64,000 bases of DNA from assembly GCA_963800135.1 (NCBI GenBank), contig CAWCZR010000020.1:1-64000 (forward strand), in the 5' to 3' direction. The position numbers were made by a program, and so were the translations under genes. Positions 56,366-64,000 of this stretch are shown piece by piece. This DNA comes from DASPSM01 sp963800135 (GTDB lineage Bacteria; Planctomycetota; Planctomycetia; Planctomycetales; Planctomycetaceae). The notes beneath the pieces were generated by a model. The model worked only from the letters and a program-made list of their open reading frames with translations. It had not been told where the DNA came from and made no database searches. Within the stretch, counting starts at the first letter, position 1, and the number at the start of each line of letters is the position of its first letter.

Positions 56366-57049
56366 CTAATCCGCCACGGGCCGTGTGTCGGCCGGAGACA
56401 TCCGCGCGGGGTCCTTACGATAGACCAAATACGAATAGACCATGATCGTGACCGCGCACAAGCCGTCGACGCCCAGCATCGTGCCGAAGACCCACACGTT
56501 CTGCGTGATTCCCCAGACGATCGCAAACAGGCCCATCAGGATGAAGAGCCAGCCGGCCAGACGATGCGTTTTCGTCCAGGACAGCTTGCTCGAAAGGGTC
56601 CACGGCGTCCGCACGCCGACGAACCAGTTGGGCCTAATCTTCCCCATCACGTTGCCCAACACGAGGAACAGCACGCCCATCGCCAGGCCCACCACCGTGG
56701 TCATGTTGACGTGGTAGCCGAACGCAGTCAGCACGCCGACCGTATAGATGGCGGCCAGGAACAGAGTGACCGTCAGACGAATCGCGTCGTACGCGCCCAG
56801 GAACGTGCGATAATTCTCCTTCCCCGGATCGAAGGCCGGCAGCACCCGCAGCAGGCCATAGAGGCCGAGCGCCACCAGCGGCAACAGCAACAATCCCTCA
56901 AACTTGCCGCCGTAGCGATCGACTTGGCCCTGGAAATTCCAGTGCGCGGGAATGTGCTCGGGAGCATACGGCCAGCAGAGCACGCCGGCGAGAAACATCG
57001 CCGCAATGGGCAAAAGCTGAATGACTTCCATCCGCCAGTTGGGCTTCAT
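56366..57049 (-). CDS. SdpI-like membrane protein (DUF1648)
   Basis: 227 residues. Starts with a DUF1648 segment (PYAPEHIPAHWNFQGQVDRY) and has six or more hydrophobic segments, with the SdpI signature GNVMGKIRPNWFVGVRTPWT and LSSKLSWTKTHRLAGWLFIL. In Bacillus, SdpI gives immunity to the SDP toxin and sequesters the repressor SdpR. Its ATG overlaps the stop of the SdpR-like gene (ATGA). No toxin gene is visible here. Confidence 0.85.
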   Translation of the reverse strand: MKPNWRMEVIQLLPIAAMFLAGVLCWPYAPEHIPAHWNFQGQVDRYGGKFEGLLLLPLVALGLYGLLRVLPAFDPGKENYRTFLGAYDAIRLTVTLFLAAIYTVGVLTAFGYHVNMTTVVGLAMGVLFLVLGNVMGKIRPNWFVGVRTPWTLSSKLSWTKTHRLAGWLFILMGLFAIVWGITQNVWVFGTMLGVDGLCAVTIMVYSYLVYRKDPARMSPADTRPVAD

Positions 57050-57333
57050 GTTTTGGCCTTTGCAGCGGTCTTTTTGCCGACGGCCAGCAGGTTCATCACG
57101 GCGGTGAGCGTCTGCTCGACAGCCGAGACATTCAAGCTGTACACGACGGTCGTGCCGGTCTTCTCCGCGACGATCAGCCCGGCGTGTTTGAGCACGTTGA
57201 AGTGGCCCGACAGGGTCGACTTGGCCAGCGGAAACCGCTCCGCGATTTCGCCCGCCGTCATGTCGGAGCTTTGCAAGAGCCGCAGGATCTCACGGCGCGT
57301 GGGATCGCTCAGGGCTTGAAAAACTTCGTTCAT
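57046..57333 (-). CDS. SdpR/ArsR-family autorepressor
   Basis: 95 residues. Winged helix-turn-helix: MNEVFQALSDPTRREILRLL, TAGEIAERFPLAKSTLSGHF, NVLKHAGLIVAEKTGTTVVY. It lacks Cys pairs for metal sensing, so it is not an arsenic or cadmium sensor. It is translationally coupled to the SdpI-like gene, with a palindromic operator 26 bp upstream of its start; autoregulation is likely. Confidence 0.9.
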   Translation of the reverse strand: MNEVFQALSDPTRREILRLLQSSDMTAGEIAERFPLAKSTLSGHFNVLKHAGLIVAEKTGTTVVYSLNVSAVEQTLTAVMNLLAVGKKTAAKAKT

Positions 57334-57358
57334 GTGTCAGAACCGGGCATATAGTTCC

Positions 57359-57382
57359 ATATTTCGCTAACTAACGAAATAT
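57359..57382. promoter_or_regulatory. Palindromic operator upstream of the sdpRI-like pair
   Basis: Perfect half-sites ATATTTCG (57359-57366) and CGAAATAT (57375-57382) separated by 8 bp. This is the most AT-rich stretch nearby. A TATATG near 57350 on the minus strand could be the -10 element, so bound repressor would overlap the promoter. Size and position fit an ArsR-type dimer site. Confidence 0.7.
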
Positions 57383-57432
57383 AAGGTCGATTGGATCACG
57401 GGGCAAGCACGCAAAAAATGGATTCGTCGCAA

Positions 57433-58521
57433 CTACGGCGCGGGACACGGCTTAGCCGGAGGCCGCTGGCTCGGCAGCGAACGCCGGAAGAAGTCGTAGA
57501 AGTTCCGCCAGAGGATGCCCTCGATATCGTCCTGCGAGTAGCCGCGGCGGGCCAGGATCTCGCCGATCTTGGGCAAGTTAGCGATCGTGTCGAGGTCGTG
57601 CGGCGATTGCTCGGTGCCGAAACCGCCGTCGAGGTCGGTTCCCAGTCCGCAGTGTTTGGCATTACCGACGAGCTGGCAGATGTAGTCGGTGTGATTGACG
57701 ACGTCCTCGAGCGATACGGTCTCGGCCGACGTGACGCCGCGGATCCAATCGGGCTTGAGCATCCAGTTGTCGAACGAAGCACCGATCACGGCGCCGCGGG
57801 CGACAATCGCCTTGATCTGCTCGTCGGCGAGCTGGCGATCGCCGGGCACCAGCGTGCGGCAGTTGTGATGACTGGCGAGCACGGGCCCGCCAAAGATGTC
57901 GAGTGCTTGCCAGAACGATTTGTCGGCGAGATGCGTCGCGTCGAGGATCAGGCCGACCTTGTCCATTTCCTTGAGCAGCGCGGGACCTTGTTCTTTGAGT
58001 CCGCCGTCGCTCCCAGTGCCGTGACAGTAATAATCGGGACCGTAGTGCGCCGGGCCGAGTGCGCGGAGGCCGGCGGCGAACCACTCGGCGACGTGCTCGG
58101 GCCGCAGGATCGACCAGCTCCCCTCCATGCTCAGGATGAAGCCGATCGGGCACGACGCGGAATCCTTCTGCCAGGCTCGCACGTGGTCCTCAAGCGTTTC
58201 CCGATCCGAAAGTTCTCGCAAATGTCCGGCCGCGACCATCGCTCGGTAATAGGCCAACTGCCCGCAGCTGGCCGCGAAGGCCGCCTCGCGCGACTGGTAA
58301 AAGGTGAGCGCCTTGTTCGTGCGGTGCAGCCGCGGCAACAGCGTCGCCACGACGGTACCCACGCCGCCACGCCGCAGCTCGGGCCACGAAACGGTGTTCG
58401 GCCCCGGAAACGCGCCGACGAGATGTTTTTCGAATTGCCGAATTTCGGCCACCGGCAACATCAGGTTGCGGTTGTAGTCGCAGGCGTTCCAGGCCATGTC
58501 CAGATGGGCGTCGAAGATCAT
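57433..58521 (-). CDS. Membrane dipeptidase, peptidase M19 family
   Basis: 362 residues from ATG 58521 (MIFDAHLDMAWNACDYNRNL); the ATG three codons upstream is possible. Metal ligands: FDAHLDMA (His, Asp), FILSMEGSW (bridging Glu), LILDATHLADKSFWQAL (His) and VLASHHNCRTL (His), with GLGTDLDGGF near the end. It hydrolyses dipeptides, including D-containing ones in some members. Intact. No signal peptide seen, so probably cytoplasmic. Confidence 0.9.
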   Translation of the reverse strand: MIFDAHLDMAWNACDYNRNLMLPVAEIRQFEKHLVGAFPGPNTVSWPELRRGGVGTVVATLLPRLHRTNKALTFYQSREAAFAASCGQLAYYRAMVAAGHLRELSDRETLEDHVRAWQKDSASCPIGFILSMEGSWSILRPEHVAEWFAAGLRALGPAHYGPDYYCHGTGSDGGLKEQGPALLKEMDKVGLILDATHLADKSFWQALDIFGGPVLASHHNCRTLVPGDRQLADEQIKAIVARGAVIGASFDNWMLKPDWIRGVTSAETVSLEDVVNHTDYICQLVGNAKHCGLGTDLDGGFGTEQSPHDLDTIANLPKIGEILARRGYSQDDIEGILWRNFYDFFRRSLPSQRPPAKPCPAP

Positions 58522-58636
58522 CGTCGGCAAGTCTCCCGGAGCCGCGCACGAAGAACGTTTCGCATCGGCGTCATGAGTCCGTCAAGGCGAGGTGGGCTGC
58601 ACCAAGTGATCGTGGAATCACTCGCGGGCTTCACTT

Positions 58637-58698
58637 TTCCCAAGCCGACAGCCCCGCTGTCGTTCCGGATCCGACGGCATAGCCGTCGGCTTGGGGAA
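58637..58698. repeat. Cloverleaf-like palindromic repeat
   Basis: The outer stem CCCAAGCC (58639-58646) pairs with GGCTTGGG (58688-58695). Inside lie two perfect hairpins: CGACAGC-CCC-GCTGTCG (58646-58662) and CCGACGGC-ATA-GCCGTCGG (58671-58689). The stems share boundary bases. This arrangement is more elaborate than a terminator and resembles a REP-type mobile repeat. It lies between two minus-strand genes. Confidence 0.75.
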
Positions 58699-58796
58699 GG
58701 TGTGCATCGACTCAACGTCCAGAGCACAATGAGCAACTCACATCGAACGACCCGCTGGGTGAGCGGGCGTTATCCCTTTGTCAGTCGACTCTGCTA

Positions 58797-59252
58797 TTAG
58801 GAACCGCGTGTCGCGACGAGCTGGTCAACGCCGGCAGCCGCCAGCGCCGCCCAGCCGACCAGAAACAACACGCCGCCGAACGGTGTCACCGCCCCCCAAT
58901 GCTTGTCACCCGTCAACGTCAGCACATAGAGGCTGCCGGAAAAGAGCGCGATGCCGAGGAGAAAACACCAGCCCGCCACGTCGAGGGCTCGCCGCCGGGT
59001 CGCGTGAGCGGCCGCCAGGCCAACGGCCAGCAACGCCAGCGAGTGATACATCTGGTACTCCGCCCCGGTTTTGAAGTCCTGTAGATACTTCCACGAGGCG
59101 GGGACTTCCAGCCCGGCCACTTTCTTCGGCGGCGCGTCCCGGTACTTCTCCGGGAAGTATTGATCGAGGCCGTGTGCGGCAAACGCGCCGAACGCCACGG
59201 CCAAGCCGCCGAGAACGGCACCGACCCGAAACCACGGGAGCGAGAAACGCAT
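58797..59252 (-). CDS. DUF423 small membrane protein
   Basis: 151 residues. Begins VGAVLGGLAVAFGAFAAHGL, the DUF423/TMEM256 signature with AFAAHGL, and holds EYQMYHSLALLAVGLAA, FLLGIALFSGSLYVLTLTG and AVTPFGGVLFLVGWAALA: four membrane helices. An extra loop of about 25 residues after the first helix is longer than usual. Function unknown in the family. Confidence 0.9.
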   Translation of the reverse strand: MRFSLPWFRVGAVLGGLAVAFGAFAAHGLDQYFPEKYRDAPPKKVAGLEVPASWKYLQDFKTGAEYQMYHSLALLAVGLAAAHATRRRALDVAGWCFLLGIALFSGSLYVLTLTGDKHWGAVTPFGGVLFLVGWAALAAAGVDQLVATRGS

Positions 59253-59385
59253 GCGTGTTCGACCTCACAGTTGTTTCGTCGCACGCTATAGAAAACGATA
59301 CGGTCGGACAAGCCGCGCCGGTTCGAACGCGGGACAAGCCGACGGTACACCCGGTGCAATTAACGTCGTAATTTGATGGGGCAAT

Positions 59386-60834
59386 TTAGAAGAGAGCCGT
59401 CAGCCGACGGCCTTCGGCCAGCCGCCAGGGGCGTCCGGTGATGTCGCGGATTTCGTGGAGCGGGTCGAGGCCGAAGGACGAAAAAATCGTCGCAGCCAGG
59501 TCGCCGGGCGAGACCGGATCGGTCGCCGGGTAAGCCCCGATTTTGTCGCTGCTGCCCAGCACGCGGCCGCCCTGAATGCCGCCGCCGGCCAGAATCACCG
59601 AGTAGACGTGGGGCCAATGGTCGCGGCCAGCGCTGGCGTTGATCCGTGGACTGCGTCCGAATTCGCCCTGGGCGACGACGAGCGTGCTATCCAGCAATCC
59701 CCGCGCGTCGAGATCCTCGAGCAGGGCGGAAAGACCCTGGTCGGCCGGCGGCAGCAGGTGGTCGCGATGCCGCAGGAAGACGCTCTGGTGGCTGTCCCAG
59801 TTCGCCTCCTGCCCGTTGTGGATCCGGTCGTTCACGTTCACGAAGCGCACGCCCGATTCGACCAGCCGGCGGGCCAGGAGCATGCTTTGCCCCAGCGTAT
59901 TGTGGCCGTAGCGATCGCGAAGCGGGGCCGGCTCCTTGGCGATATCCAGGCTGTGTCGGACGGCCTCCGAACGCAACAGCGCGAACGCCTTGCCGTAATA
60001 CTCCTCCACCGATCTGCGGCTGCGGGTCGTCGGCGGGCTCGCTGCCTGCCGATCGATGACCGACATCAATTTATTGCGAGTCTTGAGCCGATCGGCCGAA
60101 ACGTCGGCCGGCAGCTTGAGACTCGACACGTCGAACTGGGCCGCGTTGGGATCGTCGGTGATCTGGAATCGCTCGTAAGAGGGGCCGAGAAAGCCGGCTG
60201 TCTGCCCCGGCAGCTGCACGACGTTGAACATGGTGTGCGGCAACGATACATGCGGCAAACCGAGGGGCGACCCGGGCATCAAGTAGCTCAGCACGGCCCC
60301 GTAGCTGGGGAAGCTCAGCGCGTCGTCGTCCAAGAGCTCGAGATCGCCCCGCAGCGGTGTTCGCCCGCACATCGCTTCGACGGCGGCCGCGTTATGGTTC
60401 GTCATCGGGTGGTGCATGCTGCGGACGATCGACCACTTGTGTGCCATCCGCGCCAGGTGCGGCAGATGTTCGCAGACCGTGATTCCGGGGGCCGTCGTCG
60501 CGATGGGCGAGAATTCGCCGCGGACCTCCTTCGGAGCCAACGGCTTCATATCCCAGGAATCGATATGGCTGGGACCGCCATAGAAGTAGACAAAAATGCA
60601 CGACCGGATCGGTGAGCGGCCGGGCTCTCCGGGACGGCCGGCGATGCGGGCACCAGCCGTTTCCGCCCGCAGCAACAGCGACGGCAGGCTGAGACCCAGG
60701 GTCGCCGCGGCACCCGTTTGCAGAAATCCCCGCCGGCTAACGGACGGCATCTGGGTGACCGGCGGTGTCTGACTGGTCAAACCCGCGCTGGGCTGCACTT
60801 TTGAGGCTGGATATGTCGCCGTCATTTTATGCAT
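59386..60834 (-). CDS. DUF1501 (sulfatase-like) Tat-exported protein
   Basis: About 482 residues from ATG 60834 or 60825. Twin-arginine signal: SRRGFLQTGAAATLGLSLPS. The DUF1501 body shows CIFVYFYGGPSHIDSWDMKP, VCEHLPHLARMAHKWSIVRS, MHHPMTNHNAAAVEAMCG, NVNDRIHNGQEANWDSHQSV, VVAQGEFGRSPRINASAGRD and HWPHVYSVILAGGGIQGG. The family has an alkaline-phosphatase-like fold and is abundant in planctomycetes, usually next to a DUF1549/DUF1553 partner; none is adjacent here. Intact. Confidence 0.92.
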   Translation of the reverse strand: MHKMTATYPASKVQPSAGLTSQTPPVTQMPSVSRRGFLQTGAAATLGLSLPSLLLRAETAGARIAGRPGEPGRSPIRSCIFVYFYGGPSHIDSWDMKPLAPKEVRGEFSPIATTAPGITVCEHLPHLARMAHKWSIVRSMHHPMTNHNAAAVEAMCGRTPLRGDLELLDDDALSFPSYGAVLSYLMPGSPLGLPHVSLPHTMFNVVQLPGQTAGFLGPSYERFQITDDPNAAQFDVSSLKLPADVSADRLKTRNKLMSVIDRQAASPPTTRSRRSVEEYYGKAFALLRSEAVRHSLDIAKEPAPLRDRYGHNTLGQSMLLARRLVESGVRFVNVNDRIHNGQEANWDSHQSVFLRHRDHLLPPADQGLSALLEDLDARGLLDSTLVVAQGEFGRSPRINASAGRDHWPHVYSVILAGGGIQGGRVLGSSDKIGAYPATDPVSPGDLAATIFSSFGLDPLHEIRDITGRPWRLAEGRRLTALF

Positions 60835-61008
60835 CCGTTCGAGCGGGAAGGAAAAATGGAGGGCGGGGCAGGGGTGCAGGTGGGTCGTGCGCGAACGCAT
60901 CAGCCAATATTAATAGGATACCATCCGTGCGCTCCGGCGCGAAGATTGCCGAGGCCGCCCCCGCCCGGTCTGCCCATCCATTATGCTGAATCGAGAGAGG
61001 TGGCCGAC

Positions 61009-61932
61009 GTGGCGCGACGGAAAGAAACCAACGGCGAAAAGGCGATCCGGCAGCGGATCGACGGGTGCCGCATTGCTCCCGGTCAAAAGGTCCGGCTGTC
61101 TCACTTCGATACCGAATGGGGTGGCGGCAATCTGCGGGATCGCCGCACGAAGCAAGAACTCGAATCGCTGCTGACGCAGGACGTCAGCCGGCTCGCCAAG
61201 GCCCAGGACCTGCTCTACGCGGATGCCTCTCGAGCGCTGCTCGTCGTCTTTCAAGCAATGGACGCGGCCGGCAAAGACAGCACGATCAAGCACGTGATGT
61301 CGGGAGTGAATCCGACGGGCTGCCAGGTCTATTCGTTCAAGCCGCCGTCGGAAGAGGAGCTCAAGCACACATTCTTGTGGCGCTGCACGAAGGCCCTTCC
61401 CGAGCGCGGCCGCATCGGCATCTTTAACCGCTCGCACTACGAAGACGTGCTCGTCGTCAAAGTGCATCCGGAGCTGTTGCAATCGCAGCACTTTCCAGCG
61501 GGCAAGCCGCCGAAGGATTTCTGGGAGGCCCGCTACGACGACATCAACAACTTCGAGCGGCATCTCGACCGCAACGGCACGCGGATCGTGAAGTTCTTCC
61601 TGCATGTCTCCAAAGGGGAGCAAGGCCAGCGGTTCCTCAAGCGCCTCTCGCAGCCGAACAAGTTTTGGAAGTTTTCGCCCGGCGACGTGCACGAACGCCG
61701 CTACTGGGACGACTATGTGGCCGCGTACGAAGAGTGCCTGAGCCGCACGAGCACCGCGTGGGCCGCGTGGTACGTCATTCCAGCCGATCACAAATGGGTG
61801 ACGCGGGCGCTGGTGGCCGAAATCATCACGCGGGAAATCCACAAGCTCGACCTCCGCTATCCGAAGGTCGAAAAGGACCTCCGCAAGCGGTTCGAAGAAG
61901 CCCGCAGGCTGCTCGAGCACAAGAAGATCTAA
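61009..61932 (+). CDS. Polyphosphate kinase 2 family nucleotide phosphotransferase
   Basis: 307 residues from GTG 61009, chosen for GAGAGAGG eight bases upstream; the in-frame ATG upstream is intergenic. It moves phosphate between polyphosphate and nucleotides. Walker A: FQAMDAAGKDSTIKHV. Walker B and lid: GIFNRSHYEDVLVVKVHPEL. C-terminal DHKWVTRALVAEIITREI matches the family. Full length for a one-domain PPK2. Divergent from the DUF1501 gene, with the shared promoter region at 60835-61008. Confidence 0.93.
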   Translation: MARRKETNGEKAIRQRIDGCRIAPGQKVRLSHFDTEWGGGNLRDRRTKQELESLLTQDVSRLAKAQDLLYADASRALLVVFQAMDAAGKDSTIKHVMSGVNPTGCQVYSFKPPSEEELKHTFLWRCTKALPERGRIGIFNRSHYEDVLVVKVHPELLQSQHFPAGKPPKDFWEARYDDINNFERHLDRNGTRIVKFFLHVSKGEQGQRFLKRLSQPNKFWKFSPGDVHERRYWDDYVAAYEECLSRTSTAWAAWYVIPADHKWVTRALVAEIITREIHKLDLRYPKVEKDLRKRFEEARRLLEHKKI

Positions 61933-62195
61933 CCGCGTCGCCCGGTGGGCTTCGCTCGTGCAGTGGCCGCCTCGCGAACGCTTTGGCGCAGCTGTGCCGG
62001 TTTCAACGACGCTGATGGCTGGCGCCGCGTCTGCCGGCCGCTCCCGCTGTTACGATGTCCAGATTTCGCGGACGCGGCTGGCTCGCCGGTCGGGCGAATT
62101 GGCGGATGTGAGCTAGGTTTGTCGTGCGGGGACGGGCCAACCGCATCGGCTGCGCCGGGAGTGCGCAGCCTCCCGTTTGGTTGCCGAAGTCGAGG

Positions 62196-64000
62196 ATGAG
62201 GATGGGTTCGCCCGCCGTCGAGACCGCCACCGATCTCAAACAACTTCCTTTGCGAGCGCTGGTCGCGTACGCGGCCCGCTGCGCCAGGCGGGTGCAATCC
62301 GAATATGCACCCGACCCTGCGAATCCCGAGTCGGCCGCCTGCATCGAGGCGATCGAGAACGCGATCCGCATCGCCGAGCAAGTCGCGGCGGACGAAGAGC
62401 CCGATGCCAACCTCTTCGCCCAGGCCGAGGAAGCCGCAGTCAAGGCGATGATCCTGGTCAGCGGCGAGGAGAACGGGAACTCGTCCGCTGCCTACGCGGC
62501 CAACGCGGCCTACGCGGCGATCGACGCGGCCTCCGCCGTACATTCGGTCGCCGACGGTGAGGATCTCAACGCCGTGGGCGACAAAGTCGCCGACGCGGCC
62601 GCCATCGCCTACGATGCGGCGGCTGCCATTCGGGACGACGTTCCTCGCGCGGCCCGCCTCGACTGGGAGATGCTTCACCGGATGCATCTGGGCAAGTTCC
62701 CGGCCGTCGGCGAGAAAGTGAACCCGGCCGAGAGCGGCATCCTGGGCCCGCTCTTTCGCAAGGGCGCGGCCGGCGCCAAGAAGAAGCCCGCCAAGCCCGC
62801 CGGCCCAGCCAGCGGCGACGAGCCGGCAAAAACGGCCGAGCCGGCAAAGCCGCAGGTCACCCCGTCCGACGACTTGGCAGCCACGTTCAAGCTGCGCGAG
62901 GCGGCCGAGCTGTTGCGGGCCCGGCAGGACGACCTGTGCGCCTTCGAAGCGAAACTCGAGGAAGAACGGCAGGCGCTCGAAGCCGATCGCGAAGCGCTGA
63001 AGACGAAGCAGGGCGCACTCGAAACGCAGCAGGCCGATCTGGACCGCCAGGCCGCCGAACTCGACCTCGACCGCGCGGGGCATCAACGATGCCCAGGCGG
63101 CGGAAGCGGCCGCCGAAGCCGCGGCGCGGGTGGAGCAGCGGCAAAAGGACCTGGAGCAAACGCAGGCGCAGCTCGAGGCCGAACGGGCCCGTCTGGGCGA
63201 AGAACGCTCGAACTTCTTGGCGGAGATCGAGCGGCTGCAAGGCGAGAAGGCGCAGCTCGAAAAAGAGCGCGAATCGCTCGGCCATCGGGCCGCCCAAAGC
63301 GAGTCGGACGAGGCCAACCTGCAGCGGCAAAAGGAATCGATCGAAGAGGAACGGGCCCGCGTCTCCGCCGAACGCGAAAAATTGCTGGCCGAGATCGAAC
63401 GGCTGCAGGGCGAGAAGGGGGACATCGAAAAGGAGCGCGAGTCGCTCGGCCAAAAGGCGGCGCAGGCCGCGAGCGTGCAGGCCGAGCTCGATCGCCAGAA
63501 GGAGGCCCTCGAAGACGAGCGCGAGCGGCTGGCCGGCCAACTCGAAACGCTCCAAGCCGATACCGACAAGCTGGCCGATCGCTCGAAGGACCTGGCCGAG
63601 CGGGAGGGGCACCTGCGGGCCTTGCAGACGCGGCTCGACGAAGAGCGGACGACGCTCGTGGTCAAAGCCGAGCAGGCCGAGCGGGCGGCCCTCGACCTGC
63701 GCGAAGCGTCGGAGAAGATCAAGCAAGAGAAGCAACAGCTCCGCACGCAGCAGAGACGAATTCCGGGTCCGTCGCGACGAGCTGTCGACCGCCGAACAGT
63801 CGCTGGCCGACGAGCGGGAAACGCTCAAGACGGAGGTGGAGAAGTTCCGGGCCGAATCCGCCAAAGCCGAGGCGATACGAGCCGACTTCGCTCTCCGCGA
63901 GCAGCAACTGCAAAACCGTCTGCGCGAGATCGACACGCGCGAGTCGTCGCTGACCGAGCGGCAAAAACAACTCGACCACGCGGTCGAAAGCGTGACGGCT
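62196..64000 (+). CDS. Long coiled-coil protein, partial at the right edge (two frameshifts)
   Basis: Starts near ATG 62196 or 62202 (MGSPAVETATDLKQLPLRAL). The N-terminal 170 residues form an Ala-rich helical domain with a repeat-like centre (AAYAANAAYAAIDAASAVHS). A Lys/Pro/Ala linker follows, and from about 62890 the sequence is continuous heptad coiled coil rich in Glu, Arg, Gln and Leu. Near 63078 (CGCGCGGGGC) and 63755 (CAGCAGAGAC) the frame changes; in the first case GINDAQAAEAAAEAAARVEQ continues and in the second EFRVRRDELSTAEQSLADER. The C-terminus is outside the window. Likely a structural or scaffolding protein. Related blocks such as IERLQGEKAQLEKERESLG recur, hence internal repetition. 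Confidence 0.75.

Noticed and set aside
57046..57333. Arsenic or metal-sensing ArsR repressor
   Set aside because: No Cys or metal-binding cluster, and the partner is an SdpI-like protein rather than a metal pump.
61929..63746. 605-residue Ser/Arg-rich minus-strand frame
   Set aside because: The mirror of the coiled-coil gene: GAG/CTC-type codons read backwards give Ser/Arg/Phe runs.
1..64000. CRISPR array or Cas genes
   Set aside because: No regularly spaced repeats and no Cas motifs were seen. The internal repeats in fliD and the coiled-coil gene are coding.

Overview
The window reads as a high-GC chromosome segment from a planctomycete, most likely of the Pirellulales type. The signs are a Tat-exported DUF1501 protein, a DUF1080 protein, two Hanks-type Ser/Thr kinases (one carrying a long WD40 sensor), a sigma/membrane-protein pair, large TPR glycosyltransferases, futalosine-pathway MqnD, and murG and scpA. 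This assignment rests on gene content only.

Bases 1 to about 23,800 look like a decaying accessory region. It holds a shattered HEAT-repeat gene (1-1377), two damaged tyrosine integrases on either side of an intact tRNA-Lys(CTT), a broken ParE-type toxin-antitoxin pair with a duplicated integrase tail after it, a Ser/Thr kinase with an unrecognised lower-GC C-terminal domain, and an excisionase-like gene. A complete IS21-family element (7712-10246) has 32-bp ends with one mismatch. Further right are a kinase-WD40 protein, a di-heme cytochrome-like exported protein, a kinase scrap, and a very long exported fusion of a CocE/NonD hydrolase with a D-aminoacylase-like amidohydrolase. The region ends at a tRNA-Leu fragment that runs from the anticodon loop to the 3' end (23748-23803), the usual scar of an integrative element.

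From about 23.9 kb rightward the content is core-like: a sigma factor overlapping a membrane-anchored periplasmic protein; DUF1080; a nucleotide-sugar dehydrogenase, GT2 glycosyltransferase and epimerase run; an Mpo1-like protein; murG and scpA; an HD hydrolase; flavin reductase; HtrA; MqnD, HpcH aldolase and MtfA; an ABC-2 permease; and two tandem CNNM/CorC proteins. A 12-kb same-strand block (56176 down to 43862) joins three TPR transferases (one with a C-terminal methyltransferase), an enlarged fliD, fliS and another methyltransferase. I read it as a probable flagellar-filament glycosylation and methylation locus. An sdpRI-like repressor/membrane pair with a clear palindromic operator, an M19 dipeptidase, DUF423, DUF1501, PPK2 and the start of a long coiled-coil protein complete the window.

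One caution applies throughout. At least nine genes in the core-like half carry single small frameshifts, several at GC dinucleotides or homopolymers, which looks more like uncorrected sequencing indels than gene loss. In the first 5 kb several breaks per gene plus a nonsense codon argue for real decay.
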